Shown in pieces: positions 10,960-23,900 of a stretch of 64,000 bases of DNA (the stretch's first letter is position 1; each line of letters starts with the position of its first letter). Both the position numbers and the translations under genes were made by a program. The stretch is from Stratiolaelaps scimitus (taxonomy: Eukaryota > Arthropoda > Arachnida > Mesostigmata > Laelapidae), in contig JABWDB010000031.1 in NCBI GenBank assembly GCA_019614645.1, forward strand, positions 682,001 to 746,000, in the 5' to 3' direction. The notes beneath the pieces were generated by a model. That model was not told the origin of the DNA. It did no database searches and worked only from the letters and a program-made list of their open reading frames with translations.

Positions 10960-12960
10960 CATCTACCGCGGGCACAACGAACGATAGGATACATCGCTGA
11001 TGCAGAAGGCAGCGAACACAACAGGAGTCCCTACAAGCCCCTCGCCGGCACGGTCAGGGAGATGACGTCGGGTGGCGGCGACTGTGACGGCGGACCAGCA
11101 TCTGCAACAGCAACAACAACAACAACAGCAGCAGCGGCGGGCGCCGAGGCCCGGACAGCAAACACCGGGCTTGGCCACGCTGGGAGCTGTCGAGCCCCAG
11201 ATCGCTACCATTGGACGGCACCAGTTGTGCCGGCAACTGTTACCACAGCGGTGTTAGCCGGCCCAGATCGCGTCCGCAGGAGGAGCAGCAGCATCAGCAG
11301 CAGCAGCAGCAGCAATCGCAATAGTGAAAGCAGCCAGCGAGAACTGCACCAACAAACGGCTCCACCACCATCATCGCCACCACCACCGCCGCCGCTGACA
11401 CCAGATGGCGACGCAAGAAACAGATCGCGGCCTGGGGGTTGCCGTCTGTGGGGACTATCGGGGGTCTGGTCTGACTGGTTGAACGCTAGATGACTGCGAT
11501 CGGATGGGAAATCGAGAAGGAGCGAGGTGTGCGCGCGAACAAAAAAGAAAACGACGAGAAGACATCGACGAGAGGAGGGATCGACCGCCGGGTCGTCATG
11601 TCCACATTGTATTATACATACGAAAGGCGTTCGCACACAAGCACGCACTGGGGCAGTGTGACCGGCAAGCTTTTGTGTTCTGTGGCAAGCACCACAGCAA
11701 TGGCCAAGCACGGTCCATTCAGCCCACAACAGCGGGTAATAGGCCGGGGGGGTTGGGTGGAGGGGGGGGCTGGTTCTAGCAGCCGCAATGAGAGGCAAAA
11801 GATTGTTGTCGCTTGGCAGCGGCCTGCGGTGGTGGTGGCGGCGGCGGTGGCCGCGTGGTCGTCCACCGTCGTCGGTCAATAGTCATCGATCGACAATAAG
11901 CAAAGGAACGTCGAAAACGATGAAGAAAAATGATGACAGCGAAGCAATCGACAGTGAGACGACAGGGCGATGTTCTGCAGAAGCCCGCTCAAGCTAATAG
12001 GCCTCCCTCCTTCTGCTCCCCCTGCTGCCGACGTGAGACCAGTTGTTTCTCGTTCATTGAGCATTGGTCTGATAGAACTGTAGCAAACTGCTGCTGCTGC
12101 TGCATCGTGTTTATGCTGACGGCTGACGCCGTGTTGGCTGTGACCAACATTTGACGTAGGCACCATCATCATCATGATCATTGTCGTCATTGTGACGCCA
12201 GTGCCGGCGGTGACGATGGCGATCCTGCTGCTGCTGCTGCGGCACTGGTGGTGGTCGGTAGAGTGGTTAGGGGTCGGCCGGCCCGTAGGCCTGTCCTGCT
12301 TTGGCTTGGCTTGGCCAGCAACTGCAGCTGCTGAAGATCTGGTTGCTGACCGGAGCCGCTTTTGTGCGCCTACGAGCGATAGGCGTTATCGTCAGCAGCC
12401 ACGAGGCAGAACCGCCGGCAGCGTCGTCGCCACTACGACTTCGTCTACCTCGACTGCTGTTCGTACGGCTACCGCTGACGTCGCCATAGCCTAGCGTAAT
12501 ACTGGAAGAGAAACAGGGAGCCAGCGGGAGAAAGCTTACTAATAATATGAAATGCTGAAACGCGCGTCGTCGAAAGGGGACCGACGGACTGAACGAATTG
12601 GGCTGAGGCAAAACACGGCTGCTGATGCTGCCGCCGCCGGCCGCCGCATCTGCATCTGCTGGACAGGAGGCGTCATCCAGCTGCAGCTGGTATAGCAGAT
12701 GTCCCCAAACAAACAGACAGACAGGCAGACGGAGGCACTGGCGTCACATTGGTAACGACTGCAGCAGAGACAACAACAACAACGATAACGACAAGGAAAG
12801 TGAGCACAATCATGGTAGTGACAGCGGTCGGCCTCACTTAGCAGATGACAACGGTGGTGGTTGTAGATATCATTGCGTTGATTGCAGTTGGAAACCTAAT
12901 GCAAAATATCGGCTCATTGTCCTCATGGATGGCGAGAACACATACGAGCGCTGCCCATAA
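10960..12960. repeat. GC- and triplet-rich region, no supportable gene
   Basis: CAG/CAA runs (11100-11135, 11280-11315), CCA/CCG runs (11365-11400), GGT/GGC runs (11828-11850), CTG runs (12088-12103, 12225-12241), ATC and AAC runs create long frames on both strands with homopolymer tracts. No splice-supported exon, signal peptide or domain stands out. It lies directly upstream of the minus-strand secreted-protein gene and could carry its distal regulatory DNA or exons of an unseen gene. Confidence 0.45.
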
Positions 12961-13206
12961 AAACCATTGGCAGGGGCGTATATCCTATATCTCTAGGACG
13001 TAGACTATACTATTGTATACATGGCATTGTATTGAGGGTCCGGGTTAAGCCGCTGGACGAATAGTCTTAATCGTGTTGTAATTAACGAGAGTAGAACAAC
13101 ATATTTGCTGAAGCAAATATTAAATGTGAAAAATGCGGAATCATTTGGGCCAGCATCTATCTTTGGCTGGAAACAATGCTATCAGTATAACTGCTATATG
13201 ATTATG

Positions 13207-13208
<2 letters not shown>

Positions 13209-13246
<38 letters not shown>
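13209..13246. repeat. (AT)n microsatellite
   Basis: A pure AT run of about 19 units. Confidence 0.95.
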
Positions 13247-13249
<3 letters not shown>

Positions 13250-15154
13250 GAACTACGGCAAAGCTGAGGAGTTCGAATGTTCCGATGTGCGCACAATATT
13301 TTTGCCCCTTGAGGTGGGACGCTTGCTTCATATGTGATTCATATGTTCCTCCATTCACTACAGGGCTGCTTACGCCAGCCGGTGCCTAAGGAGCAGGCAC
13401 AGAACAACGAGCGACAAGTATCGAACATAGTTCGTCACTGTTCATGACGCCGAGCGTTGCAAACTCGCCGGCCTAAACGGGCAGTACCACGCGAATTACA
13501 GGTTCGCATCTACCGGGATGGCGTAGGGAGAATGGTCGCTGGGGACATGGAACCATGGCGGTCCTCGGTTCCAATCGCGCAGGGCATGAAGAAATCGATG
13601 CGGTCCTTAGTTGCAGAGTTGTCAATACACTTATTGAAAAACAACGATGGCCAGCACTAGCCCGTTGCTGCTGATATTACAATGTGTACCCCGCCAGTAT
13701 CAGGTTTAATTGCCAAATACGCTGGCTAATTAACAAATACGCGGGCTAATTGCTTTAGAGCACTTCGTAGTAGTAGTAGTAGTAGTAGTGTATGTGGTGT
13801 AACTTTTTGTGGCTTTTTAGTTGGGCGTATTTTTTTACGCCAGTGAATCAAGCGAACAGAATTGAACAACGGAACAACATTTCCGCAGGTTTCTACACCC
13901 GTTCGTTCAAACGTTATCTGAGGGTAATGCGCCATCACAAGCGTATGGGTCCGTGCAAATTGGACTTGATCGCAAATATACGTTTTGTTATTATTTATTA
14001 TGAACATGTTCAGCAGATTCGCTCTTTCGACTCTACTCGACTATGGCCTGTGCGTGAGAAGAATATCTGCCGAGCTTATCACAAGTAATCGAGTGATCTT
14101 CCTTTCCAGCCTAGCTACCCTCTAAGAGCGTTCAATTTTATGGCGAAACAATGCATAGTTTCATAACGGTCCCCCCGCGAACGCGGTGGTCAGAGGTGTG
14201 ATTTCTTTGCTGAGACATCTCAAGCAGTTCACTCGCCATTCACGTAATTTTGTTCAAAAAAGACGTCCGCGTCTGCATTAGCCGGAACACGTGGTAGTCA
14301 TGATCAGAAAAGGCGCCCGTAAAAACGCTCGTAGTCTACTATACAATAGAAGATTGTAAATGGGTCGTACGCAATGGTGGCGACTAGAGGAGATCACACT
14401 CAGTTAAAGCGTTACGCGTAGGGCCTTTATGTTCTGTTTTATTCATTTGGATTCGAGTTCGAAGCTTGATTCACTTGAACTGCCTGAAAATGATGCTACT
14501 TACAACACTCCCAATTGGAGACCTAACCTGTAGATACAGGGAACGGAAATTAAAATGATCCTGGAAAGCCTAGACTGGGCCAGTAAGCTCCGCTGACTTA
14601 GCCGAACATTCAGGTTGAACGCTTTATTTTCTGTGGAGGAAATATTTCCCGCATGTATTCACATCCGGTTCTGTTTTGAGTAACGATACCAATAACGTAT
14701 ATCTTTTGATAATTGACAATGCCATAATTGTGTGTAATTCACTATGAGTGGACATACTCAGATCACTAGATAATACGACAAGCAGAGATAAGTAAACAAA
14801 AAAAAATGGGAGAGAGATTCAAATAAATCAGTAACTAAAGTAAGTAGGCGCATAGTTTCAAATCCTTTGAGACTATGGACATATTTACTTCGTTACCGTT
14901 ACTTAGTTACAACTAAAAGCATATGACATTTATTCTCGATTACTTAATCTATAACCAGCCGTTACATAGCACTACCTTCGAAATTATGAGATTTAACAAG
15001 CAAGCATAACCTAATCTGACAAGCGATGTATTCGCCAGACGCAATGCAATCAATCCACCAGCCGTGAACAGTAGATCGCTTATTCCATCTCTCTGTCTAT
15101 AAAAAAAACACTGATCAGGATTATTCCTGATCAATTTTTACTCTAACAAAGCAG

Positions 15155-15159
<5 letters not shown>

Positions 15160-15201
<42 letters not shown>
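15160..15201. repeat. (AT)n microsatellite
   Basis: A pure AT run of about 21 units. Confidence 0.95.
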
Positions 15202-15202
<1 letters not shown>

Positions 15203-16100
15203 TAACAATGATATACGTAGTAAATATCTTATTTGTCAAAATAAAACGCCAATAATATTCGCCATCATTGGCGAACAAGTGTGCCCCTTAATAGCCGCTC
15301 TTAATATGCCCCTTCATATGATCAAAGCCGCTAACAGCTGCTCACGAATCGAAATTCTCATCCGTATTCCAAACACTTGACCACCTTCATTGGTTTCTCA
15401 ATGGACCTGTTGCAATATCGGTATCGTGTATATATATATTTTTTTTTACGTGCATTCAGCGGTTGCGTGCCCGTGATTCGGCCATGCGTTCATAATGGAT
15501 TTCACGAGAGCCACACAGGGCGCCGTACCCCCATTGCAGATGCTGCTGTTGTTGCATGGACAACAATAATGCGAAGGAAGAATATGTCTAACGTTCAGAA
15601 GTGCACACCCCCTGGTGGCTCTGGTCCCCTGAAGGAAGCATTGAGTATATTATATATATATATATTTTTTTTATGAACTCGATGTTTATTGTTTTCTAAT
15701 GTGTCGAATGGTATCATTCCTCTGAGGGTAGGTAACCTCGGCTTACGCATGATGTCTATGGCCTTGCGAATATCGTTTATAATCGATTCGTGCAAGTGTC
15801 GATTTTATTCTTGGTGCTTTAAACACTGTCACGACGCCAACATGCTGCGGGGGCGTTATGCAATCACGCAAGACGTGTTCGGCTTTTTTTTTTTGGCAGT
15901 CATCTAACATATACAGACGGTGTGTCTTTCGATGGTCGGCTCACGAATGAGGCGAAGTGAATATCAGTGCTAATATTTCGCTCAGTTTAACAAGCTGATA
16001 CGCTAGCTTGCAGAGTTCAACCAAACGTAGCCTGACGTGATTATTTCCGACACGTATATAACGTGTGCTATCAGCGTATTCCCATGAAGAAACATAAGCT

Positions 16101-17400
16101 GAGGTGCTTTAGAATGAGTGATTATTCTTCATCATGCTGAAGTTTGGTAGTAGTCGTAGTGGTAGCTGTTGTTGTTCTTCTTCTTCTAATAGGAGTCGTT
16201 ATCATCATCGACCTCAAACCCCTGTGTCGTGTTTATATTGAACTTCAGTGGCAGTTAAGTTGGCGTAGAGTCATTTGTGTCTGTTCGCTTCAAGGACAAA
16301 TATATGCATACATATTTATGATGCAACCACCGCCCACCAGACATGAAGCATGGTAATTGTGTTGTTCATCCACTAAACGCATTGTCGTTGTTGTTGCTAT
16401 TGTTGTTTAGAATCCAACGGCTGGTTGCCTCACGTAACTAACAAATCGTACTAGTTGCAATTCGTTGGGAATATCAGCAGCCGCTGGCCCCGTTACCCAG
16501 CCCACTATGCTCCTCGTAATAAATAAATAAAGTGACCGAGGCCGCGTTCGAGGCGACGTCTTCAGAGGGAGCAAACGTATGACGCAGCTCAACAACAACA
16601 ACAACAACAACAGTAGCGGCAGCAGCTGCATCGGCAGCACATCATATCGCAGCGCAATGCGCGAAGTGGCAGCAACAACAACAAGAGCAGCGTAAGAAGA
16701 CGACATCCGGCTCCAGCAGCAGCAGCAGTTTCGGTCAGCGGCTTCGCGTGATGCCGCTGTTCGCTAGATGCTTCGTTGGCTGCTGTCGTATACTATCGTA
16801 ATTGGATGTTGGATTAAGAAACAATAACAACAGCCGCAGCAGGTAGGAGAGAGAGAGAGAGAGAGAAGCAACCCTTGTTTTGTTATTCCTATTAATATCA
16901 CACAACAATACGAACAACAACAACAACAACACCAGCACTAGCACCAACAACAATAACAACAACAGCAGGAGCAGCAGCAGCAGCAACAACATTGGGCACA
17001 GCTTGAATAGTGACAATCCCAAATAGATTGTACGGGCTCTCTCTCGCCATTTCCTACGCATACTCTCTCTCTCTCTCTCTCTCAATCTCTCTCTTTCTCT
17101 CTCTCTCTCTCTCCCTCGATGTGTCCCTTTTATTCCAAGTTGAGCCTTGTGTTTACCACAAGACGACGACGGTTATTATTATTATTATTATTTATATCAT
17201 CACCGTATCTGTAGGAGAATACAGTCGGGGTTTTGGACAGAGCGAGATGGTGGCGGGCATTCGTCTCAGCGCAGCGGCGCCCACCGAAGAAAGGTGGATC
17301 GACCAACACAGACACGAAGTGGTAGACGCATACACGCATGGACGGATGGACGGACGACGCTTGCACTGCTGCTGCTGCTGCTGAAACTCGTGTTATTATG
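16101..17400. repeat. Cluster of CAA/CAG, GA and CT simple repeats
   Basis: CAA runs at about 16590-16613, CAG/CAA runs at 16670-16733 and 16915-16990, GA at 16850-16866, CT at 17061-17113 and an ATT run near 17174-17192. Frames across them are repeat artefacts (Leu, Gln and Ser/Leu runs) on both strands. No gene supported. Confidence 0.6.
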
Positions 17401-17577
17401 ACCGCTTGCCGTTGATAAGTTGACGAAATATTTGCATTTGCAATAGGCGAATAGCCGATAGCAAAAGTAATACAGGTAATGATAACATCAATTGATAATA
17501 AGTATCCGTGTGCGTGTCAACTGGACGCGCGCATATATCGACTATTTTTGTGTATATGTATATATATATATACACAT

Positions 17578-17580
<3 letters not shown>

Positions 17581-17661
<81 letters not shown>
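17581..17661. repeat. Long (AT)n microsatellite
   Basis: About 80 bases of AT dinucleotides, the longest simple repeat in the window. Frames of alternating Ile-Tyr through it are artefacts. Confidence 0.95.
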
Positions 17662-17699
17662 TGTACGACACAAACCGTAGAATAGATTGAGATCTCCGC

Positions 17700-19127
17700 T
17701 ATGATTCAGTTAGTTATATTACAATACACTTACAGGACCCCAGGCGAGCGATAGTGACTGGAAAGCCTTCGCTTCCCGTGATGGATTCATTACAGCCGGT
17801 TCATGCTTAGCTGGTATATACATTTTGTCCATAACCTGTCAATAGGTAATGGGCCCTTTTGCACAAACGATTAATTCCATAGCTTACACTGAAGTTCTGC
17901 CTATTGTGTGTGTGTTCAACCCTTCATGTACAGCCACGCTTGTGCTTGTTTGATGGTTAATATCGAATGTTCATTCCGCTTCCGCTTGGACACTTCACGA
18001 TGGCATCATGATACTCAATGGAAAGGTCGATCGTGTGATGATAAGGTAAACTGAAAAATAAACCGCTGCATTTATAGCCGCTGTGTAGAAAAAAAAAGAT
18101 TGCCGAAATGCTGCGGTTGATCACCCGCCCAACACTTGGCCACGAATTTCTCACACGAGAATTTGATCACGAGAATATGATCTGCCCATAGAAGATGCAT
18201 GGTGTCTGATCGAGGGAGAATTACTGCAGAGGACTAATTTTACTAAAGTCTTGATGACAGTGTTAGTCAGCTCGTCAGTGATTTGCGTGCCGGCTTTGGC
18301 TGGGCCTCGAACATGAACAATTTGCGAAGTGAACGACTATTAGGTCATATGTAGCTCCCGAGCAAAAATGCTCTCTAAAATAGAATGAGCAGTTCGCGTG
18401 AGTGGAGTACGGATCTGTCATTAGCTATTTGCATAATTAAAGGGGGCATAATTGTCTGTAAAATGTCATATTTGCGGTCCCGAGAATTATGATTATGACG
18501 GGGATTTCCAAGCCGGCGATTTTACCATCATCGATACAGGCATCAAGTGTTTCAGGAAGCCAGCGTCAGTATGGGTACATTCATGTGCACTCATTTGCAG
18601 GAAGTTTTTTTTTTTTTTTTTTTTTATATACCCATCTTTAATAAACTGTCTCAACAAGGTGCTTTCTTTGCGCTCGATTAATTTCACAAAAAAATAAAAG
18701 AAGAAGAACAAGAAGTAGATTTGATACTCCCAAACACCAACTCGACAGAATCGAACCTTTAAAATTGCAAATGAGCTTTCATGTTGTGAGTTGCTCAACC
18801 GTGCCAGTCAAATGCCCGATCTGTTTCACTCTTCGTATTTATATAGTTCATCTGCTGGTTGACGTTGGCGGCATCAATACGTCTAGCCGCATAAAATTCG
18901 ATTCGTGTCAATTATGCCCAGTGACTAACAGCAGAGCTGTCGTTGTCATTGCCGGGAACACTTTTGATCTGACGTGCGAAATACTAGGCCGGTATAGAAG
19001 CCACACCAGCTCCGAGCAGACGGCTAATAGCATAGATGCACACACACACACACATCCAAGTTAGCACTCAAGGAAAGGAGATGTGTAAAAAAAATGTTCT
19101 ACAATAATCAATATCAAATATACGCTC

Positions 19128-19164
<37 letters not shown>

Positions 19165-20184
19165 CCGTGCTGAACAGCTAGCTTTTCGCATAGCCTCCTT
19201 GACATACTTACCGTGTAGAATAGATTCCGCTGACGGTCGAAGTAGGTACTTTGGCGCGACTTGATCCCTCACCGATTTTGGTGACCCTCGCCTAAGAAAA
19301 GTCATAGAATCGAACCTCTTCTTCATCAGATCATCGCTCCCTCACTCGTTGAACATGTGAGGGCCCCGATGCTGTTGTATTGATGCCCGATCCAATAACC
19401 GTAATCGTTTGCATTGTCCACGCGCCGCTCTATTGCATAACCGGTGAGCAATAGACAGAATTGTGCTAGGCTATCCAAGGTCGACATACGATTCGTAATT
19501 CTTAGCTAAAACACTTCTCGGTGTCCACCCAAAGTCGTTCGGGAGAGAAATCACTGAATGCATCGCTAACTGCTCAGAAGATCATTACCGAAATTAACCG
19601 TGAAACAACTGACTTTAGCTAAGTGGTTCCCACCCAATCGCTAGACTGCTCAGTAATTTTTTTTTAAGTTGCTAAGCCAAGAATGAGTAAAGTGACTAAT
19701 TAGATTCACTAATTTGATTTATTTTACTAATTCGATTGAACAGAGCCGTCTTTCCCTCATAGAACGACATCGCTTGATTATAGTCATACACAATCAGCTA
19801 GTGATACAATATCTCGTCAAATATCCCTTATCTTCAAACCTTTTTTTGTTGTTTTCTTTTAGCAACTGAGCCATAATCTCGAATTATGGAACAGAGTATT
19901 CGATTCAGATTTATTAATTAGATTTCTGCTCGAACCAAATCACAGCGACGCAAATCGACGGACCTCCGTCGACTGGACACACTTTTGCTATGTGATCTAT
20001 GTATCAGTGCCATCCGTCTCAGCTAAGTGGATGCGGACCACGATAGTGCTTGAAATATGCAAGTGCCTTCCAATCCGGGGAGTCGCATAGAGTTCCGGTT
20101 ACTTAGAGCTGCTCCGGGCAGACTCCAGCCACTATCATGATGGTATAGGCGTGTCACCTACATACCCATAGTAGTATATAATAT
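17700..20184. other. Intergenic, no gene recognised
   Basis: Contains a poly-T run at about 18606-18625, a CA run at 19039-19052 and an (AT)n run at 19133-19161. The missing 3' exons of the large gene at 20903-24310 could lie here on the minus strand; a possible 3' exon ending in a GTAAGT donor near 19215-19290 was seen but could not be tied to that gene. Confidence 0.35.
20171..20184. repeat. Target-site duplication, left copy
   Basis: GTAGTATATAATAT here is repeated exactly at 20737-20750, flanking the SINE between them. Confidence 0.85.
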
Positions 20185-20736
20185 GCCTGCGGGCATGGCG
20201 TGGTGGACAAGGTAGGCAGTACCAAAAAGGGAGTTTTGTGGAGTCTGAGGTTCAAACATGAGTGGAGTCATATTTACTTTTATGGGCAGTATCTCCGCAA
20301 TAAGATTTGTTAAGTAGTAGTGGCAACTAATGTGGTCTGCGGCATAGCTACCACTGTGCAGAAAGGAGGCACCGTACACCCCCTGTATGCGTCATAAATA
20401 CTGCATGTTTACATACACGGGGCTTTCTACAGACACCCTATTGATCACAGTAGTTGTTCACAGACGGGAAGTGCACAGAGGTCTTGAGAGATTGGGAGAG
20501 AAGGGAAGCAGCTGAGAGTCAGCTAACCACGTCATGTTCGTACGGTGAGGAGGATGTGCGGTGCTCGTGGCTGGGCTTGTACACATCTCACCACCCTTTA
20601 CTGAAGTAATGCGATAAGCGATACCGGGAAGGGTGGTGCTGTTGAACATCGTCAACAGTTCCATAGGGGGGGCGGCCATGGTGTTGGCATGCATTAGCAT
20701 GCCAACACCCCCCCTTTAAAAAAAAAAAAAAAAAAA
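20185..20736 (+). mobile_element. Complete tRNA-derived SINE (family 1)
   Basis: A 552-base element flanked by a perfect 14-base target-site duplication and ending in a poly(A) tail of about 20 bases, the signature of LINE-driven retroposition. The head is tRNA-like: an A-box-like TGGCGTGGTGGACAAGG at 20196-20212 and a B-box-like GAGGTTCAAAC near 20248. The body is unrelated to tRNA. Just before the tail (20680-20709) is a perfect palindrome with 13-base arms. The 3' part also occurs at 3080-3170, and most of the element at 38169-38578. Confidence 0.8.
20680..20709. repeat. Perfect palindrome near the SINE 3' end
   Basis: Arms GGTGTTGGCATGC and GCATGCCAACACC are exact reverse complements around a 4-base centre ATTA. 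It can form a stable hairpin just upstream of the tail. Confidence 0.85.
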
Positions 20737-20750
20737 GTAGTATATAATAT
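20737..20750. repeat. Target-site duplication, right copy
   Basis: Exact repeat of 20171-20184 after the poly(A) tail. Confidence 0.85.
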
Positions 20751-20902
20751 ATTGCAATTGTAATATTTGAATTAAGATTTTGCAACAATAAAGAAACAAA
20801 CAGTTGTCCAGAATCAGTTTAGATCAGAAAAAAAAACCTTTGTTAATATTTAATTAGTGAGTCACTCCACCTAATTGCGACCGGTGGCTTTGGTAAAAAT
20901 GC

Positions 20903-23900
20903 TTACAATATCGTTATCTTTTTTTCATTGATCCTCATTCTGAATGGCTCCTCGCCGTCGGCCACCCGATAATAGGCGAGGTACGATCGTTCCTGATCAG
21001 TAGCAGTAGTATCTTTCGCAGGTAGTCTCGCAGGTTGTCTAGCGTCAGTCCTGGCAGCTGACCCCGCTGAGGTGGGCACTTGATCCGAAGCAGCCGAAGT
21101 TGCCGGCTGTGTTGATACAGCCTCATGATCAAAACGACTCGGAACACTGAACGAATCGCCGGCTGGCGCGTCCGGCTCATCTATCGATGACTCGGCGGCA
21201 ACTTTGTTATCTGCGCCTGCAGATTGACCCGGTGAGCTCTTTGCCGTCTCGGTGAAGCCAACAATCCTCTCATCGTCCCCTGGGCTAGCGCAACCGATCA
21301 AGGGCGAATTAATGCTCGCGTCATCTCCTGTGCGGTCAGAATCAATTGGTGTCGGGTGCATCTCTAAACGGCACCCCTGGTCATCGTTCGATATCGAATC
21401 CGGTCCGGCGATTTGCGTTTCGTTGTCTGTCGACGTTTCAACTGCTTGAGGAGGAGAGTCTACCCTTGAAGCTACACCAGTTCCGGAAAGGCGCTCCTGG
21501 GACGCTCTTCGTCCAGCGTGGCTTCTCGGCAACACCACTTCGTTGCACGAATCCACTGCCGCCAGATCAGGGATTTCGATCGCTGCTACAGTCGAATCGT
21601 CGAGCGGAGTTTCTGCGTTGAGCGTCGTCGACGATATGCAATCCATATCGGGGCTAGTTGTAGGGTCTTCAGTATTATCGATCGTCGGCAATGCTTCATC
21701 TTTCGTATCAAAGGCCGCCATTTCCCTTTGTGTGGCGGCTGATGAAGACCTCTCGCCGCAACTCGCAGTCTCTTGACAACCTAACGGTCTTTCCGATAGT
21801 ACAGCTGCTTGCTCGGAACTGGACGTCGCGGGTACCGCTTCACCGGTGTCTTCCATCACTGATGGGGCAGCTATGGGGGTTACTTTTGGTGATATAACCT
21901 CTGGATCATACCCCGTCGTTCGTGTGAGTGTATAGCAAGTGGGCACATCACTGTCATAACCGGTGGCCGATGATAGTGTCGGAACATAAATACTGGGCTG
22001 CTGGTCTCCTTGACTCGCCTCCTGACTAGCGACTTGCGGATACTCGTAGCTTGTCGTTGAGGTCGTTCTGTCCGGAGGCGCAGTCGGAACGTGGGCATAG
22101 CTGGTGGTCGACGTAATAGTTCCTTCCTGCTTACTACGGCGGTTGACCGTCGAATTTTGTTCTAAATCAATCGCGGACTCTCCCTCATTGGTGGTTCTAC
22201 GTGCACAGCCTTGACTAGATGAAGTTCTTGATGAAAGCGTCTCTGGACCGCCACCGGTTGCTGCCGAAATTTCCTCTTGATGATGGCTAGTTTTCGAAGG
22301 GACTCCGTCCTGATTGGAATCGGTACTTACTAATTCAACAACTTCTCGGCCATTACTAGACGCTGATATTGGAGGAGCGTCCAGATCTGCAGTGATCGGT
22401 ACAAAAGTAGGTACCTGTTGATCAAGCGTTGGTGATTGTGATGGAGGAGCACCTTGATCTGTTGCAGTCCGAGGACAAGAGATTTGTTCCGAATCAGCTG
22501 CCGAGTCGGCGCCTAGAACCCCATCCGGAACACACGATTGACCTTGAATAGGTTGAGGAGCCTCGAAATTAGGCTCGGGCTCCACAGAGGCATCGGACAG
22601 TACAGAAGTATCGGTTAATAGTCCTTCGCAACCTTCATCTCGTTCCTCCATTACTTCTCCCCCGCTAAACGTCGCCGAGTTTGGTTCATCACGGCCATGG
22701 GCACCGAATGCCACTATATCGCCTATAGTATCAATCACCGACGGTCTGCGGCCCTCTTCGTCGACCGCAGGAAGTTGCTCTTCATAATCAACCGTCGGTG
22801 ACATCCGCTGGGGGTCATCACGGGGCTCTCGATCAGCAGCGTCGCTTCGTCGGCGCCAAATCTCAGCAACCTCGGCGATTGGAGGTGTGTTGTCGACGAC
22901 AACTGGCCGCGTGCCCAACTCGCTGCTGCTGTGTTGATTGTCGCTGGTTGACGTCACTTGCATTAGGTCACAGTGCCCCTCTAACTGGCCTTGCCTGGCT
23001 TGCGGGACTAGAAGCGATGCTGGATTTGTCTCGTAGCTAGATTCTGCGTCAACAAGCGAAGGACGACGCTGGGTATGTGACGCGTCTAATTCACATGTAG
23101 GCCCCAAGTCTCCGAATGAATGTCCTTCGAAGGCCCGAACCGTGCGGTTTGGCTCACTGCAGCCATCAGCCGAAGTCGTTTCGCAAGAAAATGATCGCCT
23201 CCGTGGTGCAGATTCGTGTCCTGACACTTCATCCGTAAGCGTTGATAAATTCGTGTCGCTCATACTGCTCAACACTGAATCTGGCACAGTCTCTAATGCG
23301 TTCTCGACATCTGCCGAGGTCGACAATTCTGTCAAATTCATGAGGCTTTCCGATAGACCAAAAGTTTCTGTGCTCGGCGAGTCTCTATCTCCAAGCATTA
23401 GGTCACCCGTTTGACCCGTGCTCTGGACATTCGTAGCTCGAGGTTCTGTTACGGTGCTATCGAATGCATCCTGTTGCCTACGTGGGTGTGACGTCCTACT
23501 TATGACTAATCGGTCACGACCTTCTGCCGAAGGACGCCGCCAGCCTCTTGACGGCATACGCTTATTGGGTGCTCGAATTTTGTTCCTTGCTCGCCGGCTG
23601 GTCTGTGCATTTGTCCGATGCGCTGGACGCCTTCGAGGACGTGACGTGTATAGATCCTCGTCGGAGGACGCTAACAGACCCCAGAGTTCTCTCGGTATCC
23701 ATATCATATCCGTTTCCGATGACGATGATATATCCGTTGACACATCGGAATCGTCGGAGTCCCATTCGCTGTCATCACTGCTGGTAGACAACTCGTTTCG
23801 ACGGGATCGCAATGGGCGCGAGCTATCTCGCAATTGCTTCCAGTTATCATTATTAACTGAGTTCGGCGGACCACCTCCCATTAGTTTGTATAACAAGTAC

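Larger units (their letters stand above)
12961..16100. other. Intergenic, no gene recognised
   Basis: Low-complexity islands (see separate microsatellites, plus a TAG triplet run at about 13769-13789) in otherwise unremarkable sequence. No exon could be supported. Confidence 0.4.

Noticed and set aside
11205..11879. A 224-codon minus-strand frame and a 143-codon plus-strand frame overlapping it
   Set aside because: Both arise from CAG/CCA repeats; homopolymer tracts in both directions are typical of triplet DNA rather than coding sequence.
17396..17690. Ile-Tyr repeat frames on both strands
   Set aside because: They are translations of the (AT)n microsatellite.
18740..19320. Two minus-strand GGTTCGATTC B-box-like motifs (near 18747 and 19310)
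   Set aside because: No A box at tRNA spacing and no cloverleaf; single B boxes occur by chance.
19114..19326. Minus-strand piece (RGSPKSVRDQVAPKYLLRP) bounded by a TTTTCTTAG acceptor and a GTAAGT donor, considered as the next exon of the large DIX-like gene
   Set aside because: The sequence does not match the second half of DIX and the phase could not be matched with confidence.
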